Assembly (NCBI RefSeq): GCF_023715605.1
Contig: NZ_JAMBOL010000025.1
Span: 1 to 48,425 of the forward strand
DNA length: 48,425 nucleotides
Source of the DNA: Halalkalibacter oceani
GTDB taxonomy: Bacteria > Bacillota > Bacilli > Bacillales > Bacillaceae_D
Reading direction: 5' to 3'
Part shown: in pieces, positions 18,733 to 27,510 of the stretch
How the letters are laid out: every line of letters starts with the position of its first letter
Position numbering within the stretch: position 1 is the first letter of the stretch
Notes under the pieces: model-generated
Told to the model about the DNA's origin: nothing
What the model saw: the letters and a program-made list of their open reading frames with translations, nothing else
Databases searched by the model: none
Program-made: the position numbers and the translations under genes

Positions 18733-19020
18733 TTAATCTTCGTCTTTTGTAATAAGAACACGAATCACGTTGTCGTTAATCTTAATTAGACGGTTGAATT
18801 CTGCAATCGCTTCAGAGTTGGCTTGTACATTTAGAAGCACATAGAAACCTTCACGGAAATCATTGATTTCATATGCTAAACGACGTTTGCCCATCTCTTC
18901 TACCTTTTCGATCTCAGCTCCATTGTTTGTCAAAACACCATTGAAACGTTCAATGATCTCTTTTGTTGCTGATTCTTCTAGGTTTGGAGCGATGATGTAC
19001 ATAATTTCGTACTTACGCAT
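18733..19020 (-). CDS. rpsF: 30S ribosomal protein S6
   Basis: 95 aa starting [16 protein letters not shown]. The upstream in-frame ATG at 19080 would add 20 residues lying in the untranslated leader; the ATG at 19020 sits behind AAAGGAGGTGACC. S6 forms a heterodimer with S18 on 16S rRNA, and in B. subtilis the S6:S18 pair represses its own operon through the leader RNA. First gene of the operon. Confidence 0.98.
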   Translation of the reverse strand: MRKYEIMYIIAPNLEESATKEIIERFNGVLTNNGAEIEKVEEMGKRRLAYEINDFREGFYVLLNVQANSEAIAEFNRLIKINDNVIRVLITKDED

Positions 19021-19100
19021 TCCGGTCACCTCCTTTTGGTCTAACGGCTCCGTTTTGGAGCAAGGAGCAAAACTCATCAATAAGGAGTCATTTTACTCGC
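19021..19100 (-). promoter_or_regulatory. rpsF leader, possible S6:S18 autoregulatory RNA
   Basis: The leader is about 80 nt. On the minus strand it holds a hairpin GCTCC-AAAAC-GGAGC followed directly by CCG within GGAGCCGTTAG. S6:S18 leaders of bacteria are known to expose a CCG trinucleotide next to a stem. The resemblance is suggestive only, and I could not confirm the full conserved structure by eye. Confidence 0.35.
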
Positions 19101-19108
19101 ATTTATAG

Positions 19109-19137
19109 ATTATACCAGAACCAATGATCGACTGCAA
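19109..19137 (-). promoter_or_regulatory. Promoter of rpsF-ssb-rpsR
   Basis: Minus strand TTGCAG (19137-19132), 17-bp spacer, TATAAT (19114-19109) with extended TGG. Confidence 0.85.
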
Positions 19138-19160
19138 GCTATTTTCCAGCTGATCAGCGG

Positions 19161-19208
19161 CAAAACAAAAGGCGTGCCAAAAGGAAAAAAGCTGGCTTTT
19201 GGCACACC
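19161..19208 (-). terminator. ychF terminator, a copy of the GGCACACC palindromic repeat
   Basis: GGCGTGCCAAAAG (19171-19183) pairs with CTTTTGGCACACC (19196-19208) at 12 of 13 positions. On the minus strand it is followed by TTTTGTTTTG. The same arms recur at 31030-31070 and, degenerate, at 11049-11081. Confidence 0.8.
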
Positions 19209-19258
19209 CTCAAAACAGCAGGCGAATCTGCTCAATTGTACATCGACATTGTTGGACT

Positions 19259-20359
19259 TTATACGTTGAAACGGAAATGAATGACGTCCCCATCTTGAAC
19301 GACATAGTCTTTTCCTTCAAGCCGTACTTTCCCTCTTTCCTTGGCGACGGTCATGGAGCCGGCATCGACGAGATCTTCATAGGAAACCACCTCGGCGCGG
19401 ATAAAGCCGCGTTCGAAGTCAGAGTGAATAATGCCCGCGGCCTGCGGTGCTTTGATCCCTTTGCGGAATGTCCAGGCACGTACTTCCTGAACACCAGCTG
19501 TAAAGTATGTTTGCAAGCCGAGCAATTCATAGGCGGCGCGGATCAATTGATCAAGCCCCGACTCTTGAATTCCAAGCTCTTCAAGGAACATTTGCTTTTC
19601 CTCTCCTTCAAGCTCGGCAATTTCCGCTTCAATTTTCGCACAGACGACGATCACCTGGCTATTTTCAGCGGCCGCAAATTCCTTCACCTGCTTCACATAA
19701 TCATTATCTTCTGGCGACAGGAGATCTTCTTCGCTGACATTGGCGACATAAAGCACCGGCTTGCTCGTTAACAGATGGAGCTGTTTGACGATTTTCTGTT
19801 GTTCTTCGGTAAACTCAATACTGCGCGCCGGCTTTTCCTCTTCAAACGCATCGCGCAACAATTCCAGCACTTCCAGTTCAGCGACAGCGTCCTTATCTTT
19901 CGTTTTCGCGAGCTTCGCCGTGCGGGTAATACGCTTGTCCACTGTTTCAAAGTCGGCGAGGATCAGCTCAAGATTAATCACTTTAATGTCATTAAGCGGG
20001 TTGACGCTTCCAGCGACATGGGTAATGTTCTCATCCGCAAAGCAACGAACGACATGGGAGATCGCATCGACTTGGCGAATATGAGAAAGGAACTTATTTC
20101 CCAATCCCTCCCCTTTACTCGCTCCTTCGACAATCCCGGCAATATCGGTAAATTCAAAGGCGGTCGGAACTGTTTTTTTCGGTTCGACCAGCTCGGTTAA
20201 TGTATGCAAACGGTGATCGGGCACTTCGACAATGCCGACATTTGGATCAATCGTGCAAAATGGGTAGTTGGCGGATTCCGCTCCTGCTTGTGTGATTGCA
20301 TTAAAAAGCGTCGATTTACCTACGTTCGGCAAACCGACAATACCTGTTGTTAAGGCCAT
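19259..20359 (-). CDS. ychF: Ribosome-binding ATPase YchF
   Basis: 366 aa, universal Obg-related P-loop protein that hydrolyses ATP rather than GTP and binds ribosomes; linked to stress and translation control. P-loop GLPNVGKST is at 9-17, switch II region DIAGIVEGAS at about 69-78, a coiled-coil insertion in the middle, and the C-terminal TGS domain (about 280-365) ends in RFNV. It corresponds to B. subtilis yyaF and has a strong terminator behind it. Confidence 0.97.
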   Translation of the reverse strand: MALTTGIVGLPNVGKSTLFNAITQAGAESANYPFCTIDPNVGIVEVPDHRLHTLTELVEPKKTVPTAFEFTDIAGIVEGASKGEGLGNKFLSHIRQVDAISHVVRCFADENITHVAGSVNPLNDIKVINLELILADFETVDKRITRTAKLAKTKDKDAVAELEVLELLRDAFEEEKPARSIEFTEEQQKIVKQLHLLTSKPVLYVANVSEEDLLSPEDNDYVKQVKEFAAAENSQVIVVCAKIEAEIAELEGEEKQMFLEELGIQESGLDQLIRAAYELLGLQTYFTAGVQEVRAWTFRKGIKAPQAAGIIHSDFERGFIRAEVVSYEDLVDAGSMTVAKERGKVRLEGKDYVVQDGDVIHFRFNV

Positions 20360-20462
20360 GACGACTCACTTCCTTCGTTCTATTTTCATCTATCGCTTCA
20401 TTTCTATGATAATGATACCAATTATAGAGATTTCCTGTGAAAAAGACAAACGCTCCGTGCGC

Positions 20463-20660
20463 TTATTCGCCTGCTTTCTCAATCACTTTTTTCATTTTTT
20501 TTGCAAATTCTTTACGGGGTAGCATCACACTGTGCTGGCAACCAAGACATTTAATCCGGACATCCATCCCCATTCGGATGATTTTCCAGCGGTTTTCTCC
20601 GCATGGATGCTGCTTTTTCATCTCCACGACATCATGCAATGCAAACTCCTTATCAGCCAT
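20463..20660 (-). CDS. yyzM: Small DUF951 protein (YyzM family)
   Basis: 65 aa. The family pattern DVVEMKKQHPCG...W...DVRIKCLGC..SVMLPR is present, with Cys in HPCG and CLGC that could bind a metal or nucleic acid; function unknown. AAGGAGG precedes the ATG by 8 nt. It lies upstream of ychF on the same strand, as in B. subtilis. The protein is basic and likely cytosolic. Confidence 0.92.
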   Translation of the reverse strand: MADKEFALHDVVEMKKQHPCGENRWKIIRMGMDVRIKCLGCQHSVMLPRKEFAKKMKKVIEKAGE

Positions 20661-20745
20661 GCCAGGTGCCTCCTTCCCTCTACTGTCCTATGCTCGTCTA
20701 TTATACACGAAACAGGCTGGAAGGAATAGCCGTCCTCTCTATCTT

Positions 20746-21762
20746 CTACAGCGAACGATGATGAAAAATCGGATAAAGCAAAATTGCAGCGAAAACATAT
20801 AAATTCAGTACCCCATATAACGGATAAAGAATGGCAATTAAGTTGGAAAAGCCGAACGTCGTCAACGGCGACATGATGGCAATCAGCAATAAAGCGAGCA
20901 GCCACGCCGGTCCTTTGATCCAGTCCTTCATCCGCGAAAGCAGCCCAAATACTCCCGCCGCGGCTGTCGTATAAATCGCCATCCACAACAGCAAGGTCAT
21001 AATTAACACCATATAATAAGGATAGTGCTTTAAAATGGCGAATAACGGAATTTCGTAAAGCATAATATCGCCTGCGACCTGGAGAAGGGACTCATTATAA
21101 AGAAAGGAGACACTTCCAAGCGCGAGACCGCTGCCAATGCTGGCAATCCAAATTTCCCCCTTATGCTTCATTTCATCGCCAATTGCCGCCAAAACGGCGA
21201 CCAGTGGCAAAATATTCAAGGCAGTAAAGGTTAAAGCCGACGGCCAGTTGCTCTGCTCGTCCAAAGAAAGGTGAATTGGAAAGCCCTGCAGCGACTGAAA
21301 AGCAATTAATACTCCAACTAGACAAAAAATCAAAATTGGAATTAGAATCGCATTCATCGCTGTCACCCCTTTCGTATCCCACACGAATAAGAGAACGACA
21401 AAGCCGCCTAAAATAACGGTTCCGAGCCAATAAGGAAACTGAAATACTTCCAGCGTCGCCCCTCCCCCGGCCAGCATAATGACGGTCGTTGAAAAAAGAT
21501 AAAGCATAATCATAAAATCATAGAGCTTCGTCAGCTGCTTTCCCATTAACAGCTGGAGGACGGGGAGATAATGGCGCGATTTATGCGTATAGCTGATCGT
21601 CATAATCACCATACAGCAAATTGTAAAAAGAATGGTAAATAATAGAATTGCTAGTCCACTTTCCGCTCCAAAAAATTCCCATAATTCCCTGCCGGAAGCA
21701 TAGCCTGCCCCGATCATCGTTCCTATGATCAGGAACATCCATTTCAGTCCATTTGCCCACAT
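20746..21762 (-). CDS. YkvI-like membrane transporter of unknown substrate
   Basis: About 338 aa with roughly ten membrane helices. The N-terminus has the motif GTMIGAGYASGRELWEFFG, typical of the YkvI family within the amino-acid/nucleobase transporter-like superfamily (LeuT-like fold, unwound helix 1 glycines). The substrate is unknown. I start at the ATG at 21762 because GGAG lies 8 nt upstream; the ATG at 21768 is only 2 nt from it. It is divergent from yyaC. I do not know it as a standard part of the B. subtilis origin region, so it may be lineage-specific here. Confidence 0.8.
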   Translation of the reverse strand: MWANGLKWMFLIIGTMIGAGYASGRELWEFFGAESGLAILLFTILFTICCMVIMTISYTHKSRHYLPVLQLLMGKQLTKLYDFMIMLYLFSTTVIMLAGGGATLEVFQFPYWLGTVILGGFVVLLFVWDTKGVTAMNAILIPILIFCLVGVLIAFQSLQGFPIHLSLDEQSNWPSALTFTALNILPLVAVLAAIGDEMKHKGEIWIASIGSGLALGSVSFLYNESLLQVAGDIMLYEIPLFAILKHYPYYMVLIMTLLLWMAIYTTAAAGVFGLLSRMKDWIKGPAWLLALLLIAIMSPLTTFGFSNLIAILYPLYGVLNLYVFAAILLYPIFHHRSL

Positions 21763-21786
21763 CCCCATCGCTCCTTTAATCCGTAT

Positions 21787-21816
21787 GTATAGAAAGGAAA
21801 AACTTTCCGTATACTA
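21787..21816 (+). promoter_or_regulatory. Possible forespore (sigma-F/G-like) promoter of yyaC
   Basis: GTATA (21787-21791), 18 bp, TATACTA (21810-21816) resembles the sigma-F/G pattern with one deviation in the -10. It is about 30 bp before the yyaC start. Weak. Confidence 0.3.
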
Positions 21817-21844
21817 TTACTATTATGGTAAAGGAGGCGATGAT

Positions 21845-22486
21845 ATGAGTACAAACCATCGTCTATTCGCAAAAAAACATTCTCCCTTACGTGTTCACAT
21901 GGAAGCAGAAGGAGTTATTGACGTATTAGCAGATCAGCTCACTTGTATGACGAAGAACCATACGCGATCCGATTTGGTTATTATTTGTATCGGGACAGAT
22001 CGCTCAACCGGCGATTCATTGGGACCTTTAATTGGCTCCATTCTTGCCCATCAAAACCTGCGCCACTTTATCGTGTACGGGACGCTTGAGCATCCTGTCC
22101 ATGCAGTTAATTTAAAGGACAAATTAGCGGACATCAAAAATAAGCATCCACGCTCTTTTATTTTGGCGATAGATGCTTGTTTAGGACGATTATCGGGAGT
22201 TGGCAAAATTACATTAGCTGAAGGACCTCTCCATCCCGGAGCTGCGGTTCAGAAGAAACTCCCCGAAGTTGGCGATATTCATATGACCGGGATTGTTAAT
22301 ATTGGCGGAATGATGGATTATTTCATTCTCCAAAATACACGGCTGTTTACCGTCGTTCAAATGGCTGAGACGATGGCAGCTTCTATTAAAAAGGCAGACG
22401 AGAAGCTGCCTGAAAAGGAAACACGTCCTTCCTTTTTCCGTGCTCTCAGCTTAAAATCAACCTCAAAAGAAGGGGATGTTTCATAA
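21845..22486 (+). CDS. yyaC: YyaC, GPR-like spore protease family protein
   Basis: 213 aa. It has the DUF1256/YyaC hallmarks CIGTDRSTGDSLGPLIGS and AIDACLGRLSGVGKI, a fold related to the germination protease GPR and hydrogenase-maturation endopeptidases. Made in the forespore in B. subtilis; the substrate is unknown. The ATG at 21845 follows AAAGGAGG; the longer in-frame start at 21725 would reach into the divergent gene. It is one of only two plus-strand genes left of oriC and converges on the cysteine desulfurase gene. The C-terminal 35 residues are Lys/Ser-rich and look disordered. Confidence 0.9.
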   Translation: MSTNHRLFAKKHSPLRVHMEAEGVIDVLADQLTCMTKNHTRSDLVIICIGTDRSTGDSLGPLIGSILAHQNLRHFIVYGTLEHPVHAVNLKDKLADIKNKHPRSFILAIDACLGRLSGVGKITLAEGPLHPGAAVQKKLPEVGDIHMTGIVNIGGMMDYFILQNTRLFTVVQMAETMAASIKKADEKLPEKETRPSFFRALSLKSTSKEGDVS

Positions 22487-22530
22487 GGAGTAACCAGCCT
22501 TTTGAACCATCCCTATTTCCTCATGGAACC

Positions 22531-23682
22531 TTATCCGAAAGCCTGTTGGATCTCCTTTAATGCTCGAATGAGCGTCTCTACTTCTTCTTTTGTATTGTAG
22601 GGACCGAAACTGACGCGAACGAGCCCACTGTCACTCGTCTCGAGCACTTGATGGGTTTGCGGAGCGCAATGAAGACCGGCCCTCACAGCAATTTGATAAT
22701 GTTCATCCAAAATAATCGCCAGTTCATGACTGCCAATCCCCTCCAAAGAAAAAGAAGCAACAGCGACCCGTTTCGACAAATCCATCGGGCCGTAATGTTT
22801 CAGTCCGCTGATCTGCTCTGTCTCTTCTATAAAAAGTGTTAATAACGCCTGCTCATGCTCATAAATCGATGTGATCCCTTTTTCAATGATCGCCTCGATT
22901 CCTGCCGCGAGACCGGCAATACCCGGGGTATTCAAGGTACCAGCTTCATATCGGTCCGGCCATATATGCGGTTGATGTGGCAGCTCAGAATAACTCCCCG
23001 TTCCCCCTTCAACGAGAGGAAGCAAGTCATAATCTTCCCTGCTTATGAGAACACCTGTCCCTTGTGGACCGAGCAGCGATTTATGACCAGCAAAAGCGAG
23101 CAGATCGATCCCATCGTTCTCTAGGTCAATCGGCAACGTTCCTGCTGTCTGGGAAGCGTCAAGCAGAACAGCAATCTGATTTTCTTTTGCGAAGGAAGCC
23201 AGCTGATTCATTTGAACAAACGCACCCGTTACGTTAGAAGCATGACTGATGGCGAACATTTTTGTTTTCGCTGTGCATGCTTCGATCAACGCCTGAGCTG
23301 TAATTTCACCTTCGTCATTTGGCTTTACATAGGTGACATCTATCCCTTTATCTCGTTTCAGTCGTTCAAGCGGCCGCAGCACAGAGTTATGTTCAAATGC
23401 TGTCGTGACGACATGATCGCCCTCGGCAAAGCGAAATCCGAACAAGGCTTGATTTAACGCCATCGTCGCATTTTGATAAAACCAGACATGTTTGGGATGT
23501 GGCGCACCAAAGAACGTTGCCAGCTTTGTTCTTGCCTCATCTACTGCCAGGCGGGCACGTTCAGCGAGAACATGTCCGCCGCGCCCTGGATTTGCAGCAT
23601 ACTGCGTAACCGCTTCATACATGGCATCAGCAACCGCTTTTGGCTTTGGAAATGAAGAAGCAGCGTGATCAAAATAAATCAT
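22531..23682 (-). CDS. Cysteine desulfurase family protein (class V aminotransferase)
   Basis: 383 aa, PLP-dependent. It begins MIYFDHAASSFPKP; the PLP-binding lysine is Lys201 in FAGHKSLLGPQG and a candidate catalytic cysteine is Cys339 in RAGLHCAP. The RAGLHCAP context fits the desulfurase-like subfamily TIGR01977 better than SufS or IscS. It should take sulfur from cysteine, but the acceptor is unknown and no Fe-S scaffold gene is adjacent. It lies upstream of the spo0J terminator on the same strand as the segregation genes. AGGAG precedes the ATG. Confidence 0.88.
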   Translation of the reverse strand: MIYFDHAASSFPKPKAVADAMYEAVTQYAANPGRGGHVLAERARLAVDEARTKLATFFGAPHPKHVWFYQNATMALNQALFGFRFAEGDHVVTTAFEHNSVLRPLERLKRDKGIDVTYVKPNDEGEITAQALIEACTAKTKMFAISHASNVTGAFVQMNQLASFAKENQIAVLLDASQTAGTLPIDLENDGIDLLAFAGHKSLLGPQGTGVLISREDYDLLPLVEGGTGSYSELPHQPHIWPDRYEAGTLNTPGIAGLAAGIEAIIEKGITSIYEHEQALLTLFIEETEQISGLKHYGPMDLSKRVAVASFSLEGIGSHELAIILDEHYQIAVRAGLHCAPQTHQVLETSDSGLVRVSFGPYNTKEEVETLIRALKEIQQAFG

Positions 23683-23736
23683 CTCTTAGTCTCCTCTTCT
23701 TTATTTATCTGTTCATTCACGTCGTTTTATAAATAG

Positions 23737-23769
23737 AAAAACTGACTCAACTATCAATGAGCCAGTTTT
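23737..23769. terminator. Terminator between spo0J and the cysteine desulfurase gene
   Basis: AAAACTGACTCA (23738-23749) pairs with TGAGCCAGTTTT (23758-23769) with one mismatch. A and T runs flank the stem, so it may act in both directions; its main role is to end the soj-spo0J transcript. Confidence 0.75.
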
Positions 23770-23773
23770 CATG

Positions 23774-24628
23774 TTACACCTTTTCTTCCACATTTAACAA
23801 TTGAATGATTCGTTCCAGATCTTCATCCGAAAAAAATTCAATCTCAATTTTCCCTTTTCGCTTTCCCGGTTTAATCGCGACTGATGTACCTAAGCGGCTG
23901 CGTAGCGCCTCTTGATGAGTCTGCAAAAATGGAGAAAGCTTTGTTTTTTTTCGTTTTGTTTCACGTGGAACATGCTCATTTACTTGATTGACCAGGCTTT
24001 CAACCTCACGAACGCTTAATCTCTCCTGTAAGATTTTTTCAAGAAGAGCAGAAAGCTTTCTCTTATCCTTTAACCCTAGCAAAGCGCGGCCGTGCCCCAT
24101 TGAAAGTTTGCCGTCTGAAATGAATTGCTGCACCACTTTTGGAAGCTGCAGCAGCCGCAGATGATTGGCAATATGAGGACGGCTTTTTCCAAGACGGGCC
24201 GCCAGCTGCTCCTGGGTCAACGAGAGCTGCTCCATCACCTTTTCATAAGCGACAGCCTCTTCAATTGGATTCAGGTCTTCCCGCTGTAAATTTTCAATCA
24301 AAGCGAGCTCCATCATCTTCTGTTCGTCAAATTCCTTTACAATGACGGGAACTTCTTTCAAACCGGCTTTTTGTGCAGCCCGATAGCGCCGCTCGCCAAC
24401 TACAATTTCGTAGCCTTTGATGCTTTTTCTCGCCGTGATTGGCTGCAGAATGCCATGCTCGGTAATGGAATCAGCAAGCTCCGCAATCGATTCATCTGAA
24501 AATGATTGGCGAGGTTGATACGGATTTGGTCGCAATTCTTTAATGGCAACTTGTACAATCTGATCTTTCAGCTCACCTGACTGGTCAGGAAATAACGCCT
24601 GTAACCCTTTACCTAACCCTTTCGCCAC
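23774..24628 (-). CDS. spo0J: Chromosome partitioning protein ParB (Spo0J)
   Basis: 284 aa. The N-terminal CTPase/ParB domain contains NPYQPRQ and GERRYRAAQ, the central helix-turn-helix reads TQEQLAARLGKSRPHIANHL, and the C-terminal dimerisation domain follows a basic linker. It loads at parS, slides as a CTP clamp and recruits SMC. The start is GTG (24628) inside the end of soj (20-bp overlap), with AAAGGAAG upstream. A parS site lies within the gene itself, as in B. subtilis. Confidence 0.97.
   Translation of the reverse strand: MAKGLGKGLQALFPDQSGELKDQIVQVAIKELRPNPYQPRQSFSDESIAELADSITEHGILQPITARKSIKGYEIVVGERRYRAAQKAGLKEVPVIVKEFDEQKMMELALIENLQREDLNPIEEAVAYEKVMEQLSLTQEQLAARLGKSRPHIANHLRLLQLPKVVQQFISDGKLSMGHGRALLGLKDKRKLSALLEKILQERLSVREVESLVNQVNEHVPRETKRKKTKLSPFLQTHQEALRSRLGTSVAIKPGKRKGKIEIEFFSDEDLERIIQLLNVEEKV
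23957..23972. promoter_or_regulatory. parS site within spo0J
   Basis: TGTTTCACGTGGAACA, whose complement TGTTCCACGTGAAACA fits the B. subtilis parS consensus TGTTNCACGTGAAACA exactly. Confidence 0.95.
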
Positions 24629-25382
24629 TTGCTACCACTTCCTTTGCTAATTCTATATAGACATCGGCTCCCCGTGATTTCGCGTCATAGACAATAATCG
24701 GCTGTCCGTGACTTGGAGCCTCTCCTAAACGAACATTTCGTGGAATGATTGTTTCAAATACTTTCTCTCGGAAGTATTTTTTGACTTCATCAATCACCTG
24801 GATCCCCAAATTCGTCCGGGCATCAAGCATCGTTAGCAGTACTCCTTCAATTTCAAGCTCTGTATTTAAATGCTTTTGCACGAGTCGGACCGTATTCAGC
24901 AATTGACTTAATCCTTCCAGTGCATAATATTCACATTGAACCGGGATTAATACTGCATCAGAAGCCGTCAGTGCATTAATCGTCAATAAACCTAAGGAAG
25001 GTGGACAATCAATAAAAATATAATCGTATTTATCAGAGATGGCGGCTAACGCTCTTTTCAGACGAACCTCCCGGGAAATCGTCGGAACGAGCTCGATTTC
25101 AGCGCCCGACAATTGAATCGTTGAAGGCAAAACTTCCAACCCTGCTAAAGGAGTAGAACGAATGACTTCAGTCGCGTCTACATCTTCCACAAGAATGTCA
25201 TAAATGCATTCATCGACTTCCCCCTTCTCCACACCAACCCCACTTGTTGCATTCCCTTGTGGGTCGATGTCGACAAGCAATACCTTTTTGCCTAAATGAG
25301 CTAAACACGCGCTTAAATTGACAGCTGTCGTCGTTTTTCCGACGCCACCTTTTTGATTCGCTACAGAAATAATTCTGGCCAC
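24609..25382 (-). CDS. soj: ParA-type ATPase Soj
   Basis: 257 aa. Deviant Walker A KGGVGKTTT with Lys11 and Lys16, Walker A' DCPPSLG and the DARTNLG region are intact. It binds DNA as an ATP dimer and, with Spo0J, controls origin segregation and DnaA activity. The real start is GTG at 25382 (reading MARIISVANQKGG), behind AGGTGA; an upstream in-frame ATG would add 39 residues absent from the family. The stop overlaps spo0J. Confidence 0.97.
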   Translation of the reverse strand: MARIISVANQKGGVGKTTTAVNLSACLAHLGKKVLLVDIDPQGNATSGVGVEKGEVDECIYDILVEDVDATEVIRSTPLAGLEVLPSTIQLSGAEIELVPTISREVRLKRALAAISDKYDYIFIDCPPSLGLLTINALTASDAVLIPVQCEYYALEGLSQLLNTVRLVQKHLNTELEIEGVLLTMLDARTNLGIQVIDEVKKYFREKVFETIIPRNVRLGEAPSHGQPIIVYDAKSRGADVYIELAKEVVASGERVR

Positions 25383-25526
25383 ACTGTCACCTGCTTTCCG
25401 TCCAAACATTCGCATTGCTGCTTTTATTCTACCATAATTATTTGCATTCGTTTTCAGAAAGTTATAAATCGTAACTTCTGCGGATGTCAAAATAACCAAT
25501 TATCGTCTTTTCAGCTTCAACCTTTT

Positions 25527-25559
25527 AAAAAAACCCCCGACAATCTTTTTTGTCAGGGG
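25527..25559 (-). terminator. Terminator downstream of noc
   Basis: CCCCCGACA (25534-25542) pairs with TGTCAGGGG (25551-25559) with one mismatch. Seven T follow on the minus strand (25533-25527). Confidence 0.75.
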
Positions 25560-25653
25560 AGACAACATCCAGAACGATACTACTTCCTGAACGTTCTTCC
25601 AAAAATAAATAATAGAATCAAGTTAATCTGTTGGGAATGGCTATCCTCGCCAC

Positions 25654-25688
25654 AAGCCCGTTGTGAGAAACCTACTCACAACGGGCTT
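25654..25688. other. Perfect 14-bp hairpin behind noc
   Basis: Arms AAGCCCGTTGTGAG and CTCACAACGGGCTT with a 7-nt spacer. It lacks a T-run on either side, so it may be an mRNA end-protecting hairpin or an inefficient terminator. Confidence 0.6.
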
Positions 25689-25747
25689 TAGAAGATCGTG
25701 ACGGTTACATTCATTGCTTAAAACAACCTTTCGCCCCATTCTCTATT

Positions 25748-26587
25748 TTATTTCTTTGGAATGCGAATGGTGAATTGATAGAATTCCTCATGTTCTTCTT
25801 CATCTGTATCGACATGTAACCCACTTTTCATGACCATATCAACTGACTGTCTGATCGTATTCATCGCAATCCGCATATCCTTAGAATAGGACTTTCTTTT
25901 TGGCTTCTTTTTCGGGGCAGGTTGTCCCTCAAGAAGGAGTTTGACCCTCTCTTCTGTCTGTTTCACATTCAATTGCTTTTCTTTTATTTCATCCAAAAGC
26001 TTAGTTTGAAGCTGTTGATCCTTTAAGGCTAATAACGCGCGCGCATGCCGTTCTGATATGTCCCTGTTCATGATAGCTGTTTGTACGATTTCCGGAAGGT
26101 GAAGCAATCTCAGCTTGTTGGCAACCGTTGATTGGCCTTTTCCTAATCGTTGGGCTAAGCTTTCCTGGGTTAATCCGTGGATTTCAATTAATTTCGCATA
26201 AGCGACCGCTTCTTCTATCGCCGTCAACCCTTCTCGTTGGAGATTCTCAATTAAAGCTATAGAAGCCGTCTGGGAATCATTAAATTCTTTTATAATGGCA
26301 GGGATCGTTTCCCATCCGAGTGACGTTACAGCTCGCCATCTTCTTTCCCCTGCAATGATTTCATACTTTCCGTCACGTTCTCTGACCACAATTGGCTGAA
26401 TGACACCATGGGTACGAATCGTTTGGGCTAGCTCATCAATTCGCTCCTGGTCAAATACGGTCCGGGGCTGAAAACGATTAGGAACAATCTCGGTAATTTT
26501 AAGCTGCTTTACCTCTTCATTCCCACTCACTTCAACCTCTTCCTGCTTATCACTAAAGCCAAAAAGGCGGGAAAACGGTTGCTTCAT
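25748..26587 (-). CDS. noc: Nucleoid occlusion protein Noc
   Basis: 279 aa ParB paralogue. It starts [11 protein letters not shown] (the amphipathic N-terminal membrane-targeting helix of Noc), has NRFQPRT and GERRWRAV in the CTPase domain and a helix-turn-helix reading [20 protein letters not shown], whose recognition helix differs from Spo0J at the residues that switch parS to NBS binding. It blocks septum assembly over the nucleoid. It is followed by two hairpins. Confidence 0.96.
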   Translation of the reverse strand: MKQPFSRLFGFSDKQEEVEVSGNEEVKQLKITEIVPNRFQPRTVFDQERIDELAQTIRTHGVIQPIVVRERDGKYEIIAGERRWRAVTSLGWETIPAIIKEFNDSQTASIALIENLQREGLTAIEEAVAYAKLIEIHGLTQESLAQRLGKGQSTVANKLRLLHLPEIVQTAIMNRDISERHARALLALKDQQLQTKLLDEIKEKQLNVKQTEERVKLLLEGQPAPKKKPKRKSYSKDMRIAMNTIRQSVDMVMKSGLHVDTDEEEHEEFYQFTIRIPKK

Positions 26588-26760
26588 CGCCTGACACCAC
26601 CTTCTGATAGTAACCGTCTTTCTACATTCGACATTTGTTGATCATGTCCTGCTTTTCTCTCTAGTTCTTTTATATCGCTCACATAAGATACCGTCAAGTG
26701 AAATTTCCGTGAGGCTATGCCAAAAGTTGCTTTGCAGCAGCCTGTGAAACAATGAGTCGA

Positions 26761-26776
26761 TGTTTCACGTGAAACA
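26761..26776. promoter_or_regulatory. parS site between noc and rsmG
   Basis: TGTTTCACGTGAAACA, a perfect 16-bp palindrome and an exact consensus parS. It lies just behind rsmG. Confidence 0.96.
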
Positions 26777-26782
26777 TCTTTT

Positions 26783-27496
26783 TTATAAAGACGCTTTATT
26801 CGGTGTTCCAGGTTTGCGCGGGTATTTCTTCGGTGTAGGTTTATTCTTTTTAATATGAATAATATGCCGTTCGCTTTCTTCAATTGGCAGGCGGAAGTGA
26901 TAGTCGCACACAACTTCCCCTCCGAGCAATGATAAGGCCTTGGAAGCATCAGCCACCTCTTCTGCTCCTCCTGCCCCTTTCATCGCCAAAAAGTCGCCAT
27001 TTTTTTTCACCAGCGGCAAACAAAGCTCAGCCAAAACCGACATTCTCGCCACCGCCCGGGCAGTGGCAATATCGTAGGCCTCACGGTGCAAAGGGTTTTG
27101 ACCAAATGTTTCCGCACGATCATGATAAAATGACACATCCGTCAGCTCCAATTCCGCGGCAAGATGCTCTAAAAAATGGATTCGTTTCTTTAAGGAATCA
27201 ACAATGCTGACATGCAGCTCAGGAAAAAGAATCTTGAGCGGAATGCTTGGAAAACCGGCACCAGCGCCAACATCAATTAAGCGCTGACCCGGTTGAAAGG
27301 AATAGTAGAAAGCAGCCGACAAGGAATCATAAAAATGTTTCATATATACTTCATCGACTTCAGTGATCGCCGTCAAATTCATTTTTTCATTCCATTCGAC
27401 AAGCAGCTGAAAATACGAAAAGAATTGCTCTTCCTGTTTCGTCGACAGCCTTATTCCTTTTTCTTCTAATAAAGGTATAAATTGTTTTTTACTCAT
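26783..27496 (-). CDS. rsmG: 16S rRNA (guanine-N7) methyltransferase G
   Basis: 237 aa. Methylates G527 (E. coli numbering) of 16S rRNA using S-adenosylmethionine. The SAM-binding glycine motif is [17 protein letters not shown] (about 70-86), followed by FLAMKGAG near the end and a Lys-rich C-terminal tail. It starts 14 bp behind mnmG in the mnmE-mnmG-rsmG operon. Loss of this enzyme gives low-level streptomycin resistance in B. subtilis. Full length. Confidence 0.97.
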   Translation of the reverse strand: MSKKQFIPLLEEKGIRLSTKQEEQFFSYFQLLVEWNEKMNLTAITEVDEVYMKHFYDSLSAAFYYSFQPGQRLIDVGAGAGFPSIPLKILFPELHVSIVDSLKKRIHFLEHLAAELELTDVSFYHDRAETFGQNPLHREAYDIATARAVARMSVLAELCLPLVKKNGDFLAMKGAGGAEEVADASKALSLLGGEVVCDYHFRLPIEESERHIIHIKKNKPTPKKYPRKPGTPNKASL

Positions 27497-27510
27497 CCGT
27501 TCGCTCCGTT

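Larger units (their letters stand above)
25383..25747 (-). other. Gap between noc and soj
   Basis: No gene is seen. It holds two hairpins behind noc and presumably the soj promoter. A perfect 14-bp stem AAGCCCGTTGTGAG/CTCACAACGGGCTT (25654-25667 and 25675-25688) comes first, and a T-run terminator at 25527-25559 second. Confidence 0.6.

Noticed and set aside
25383-25499. N-terminal extension of Soj by 39 residues
   Set aside because: ParA proteins start right before the KGGVGKT motif and a GTG with a ribosome binding site stands there.
26584-26949. 121-codon minus-strand ORF between noc and rsmG
   Set aside because: It overlaps the rsmG end in another frame and reads through the parS palindrome; no protein family is recognisable.
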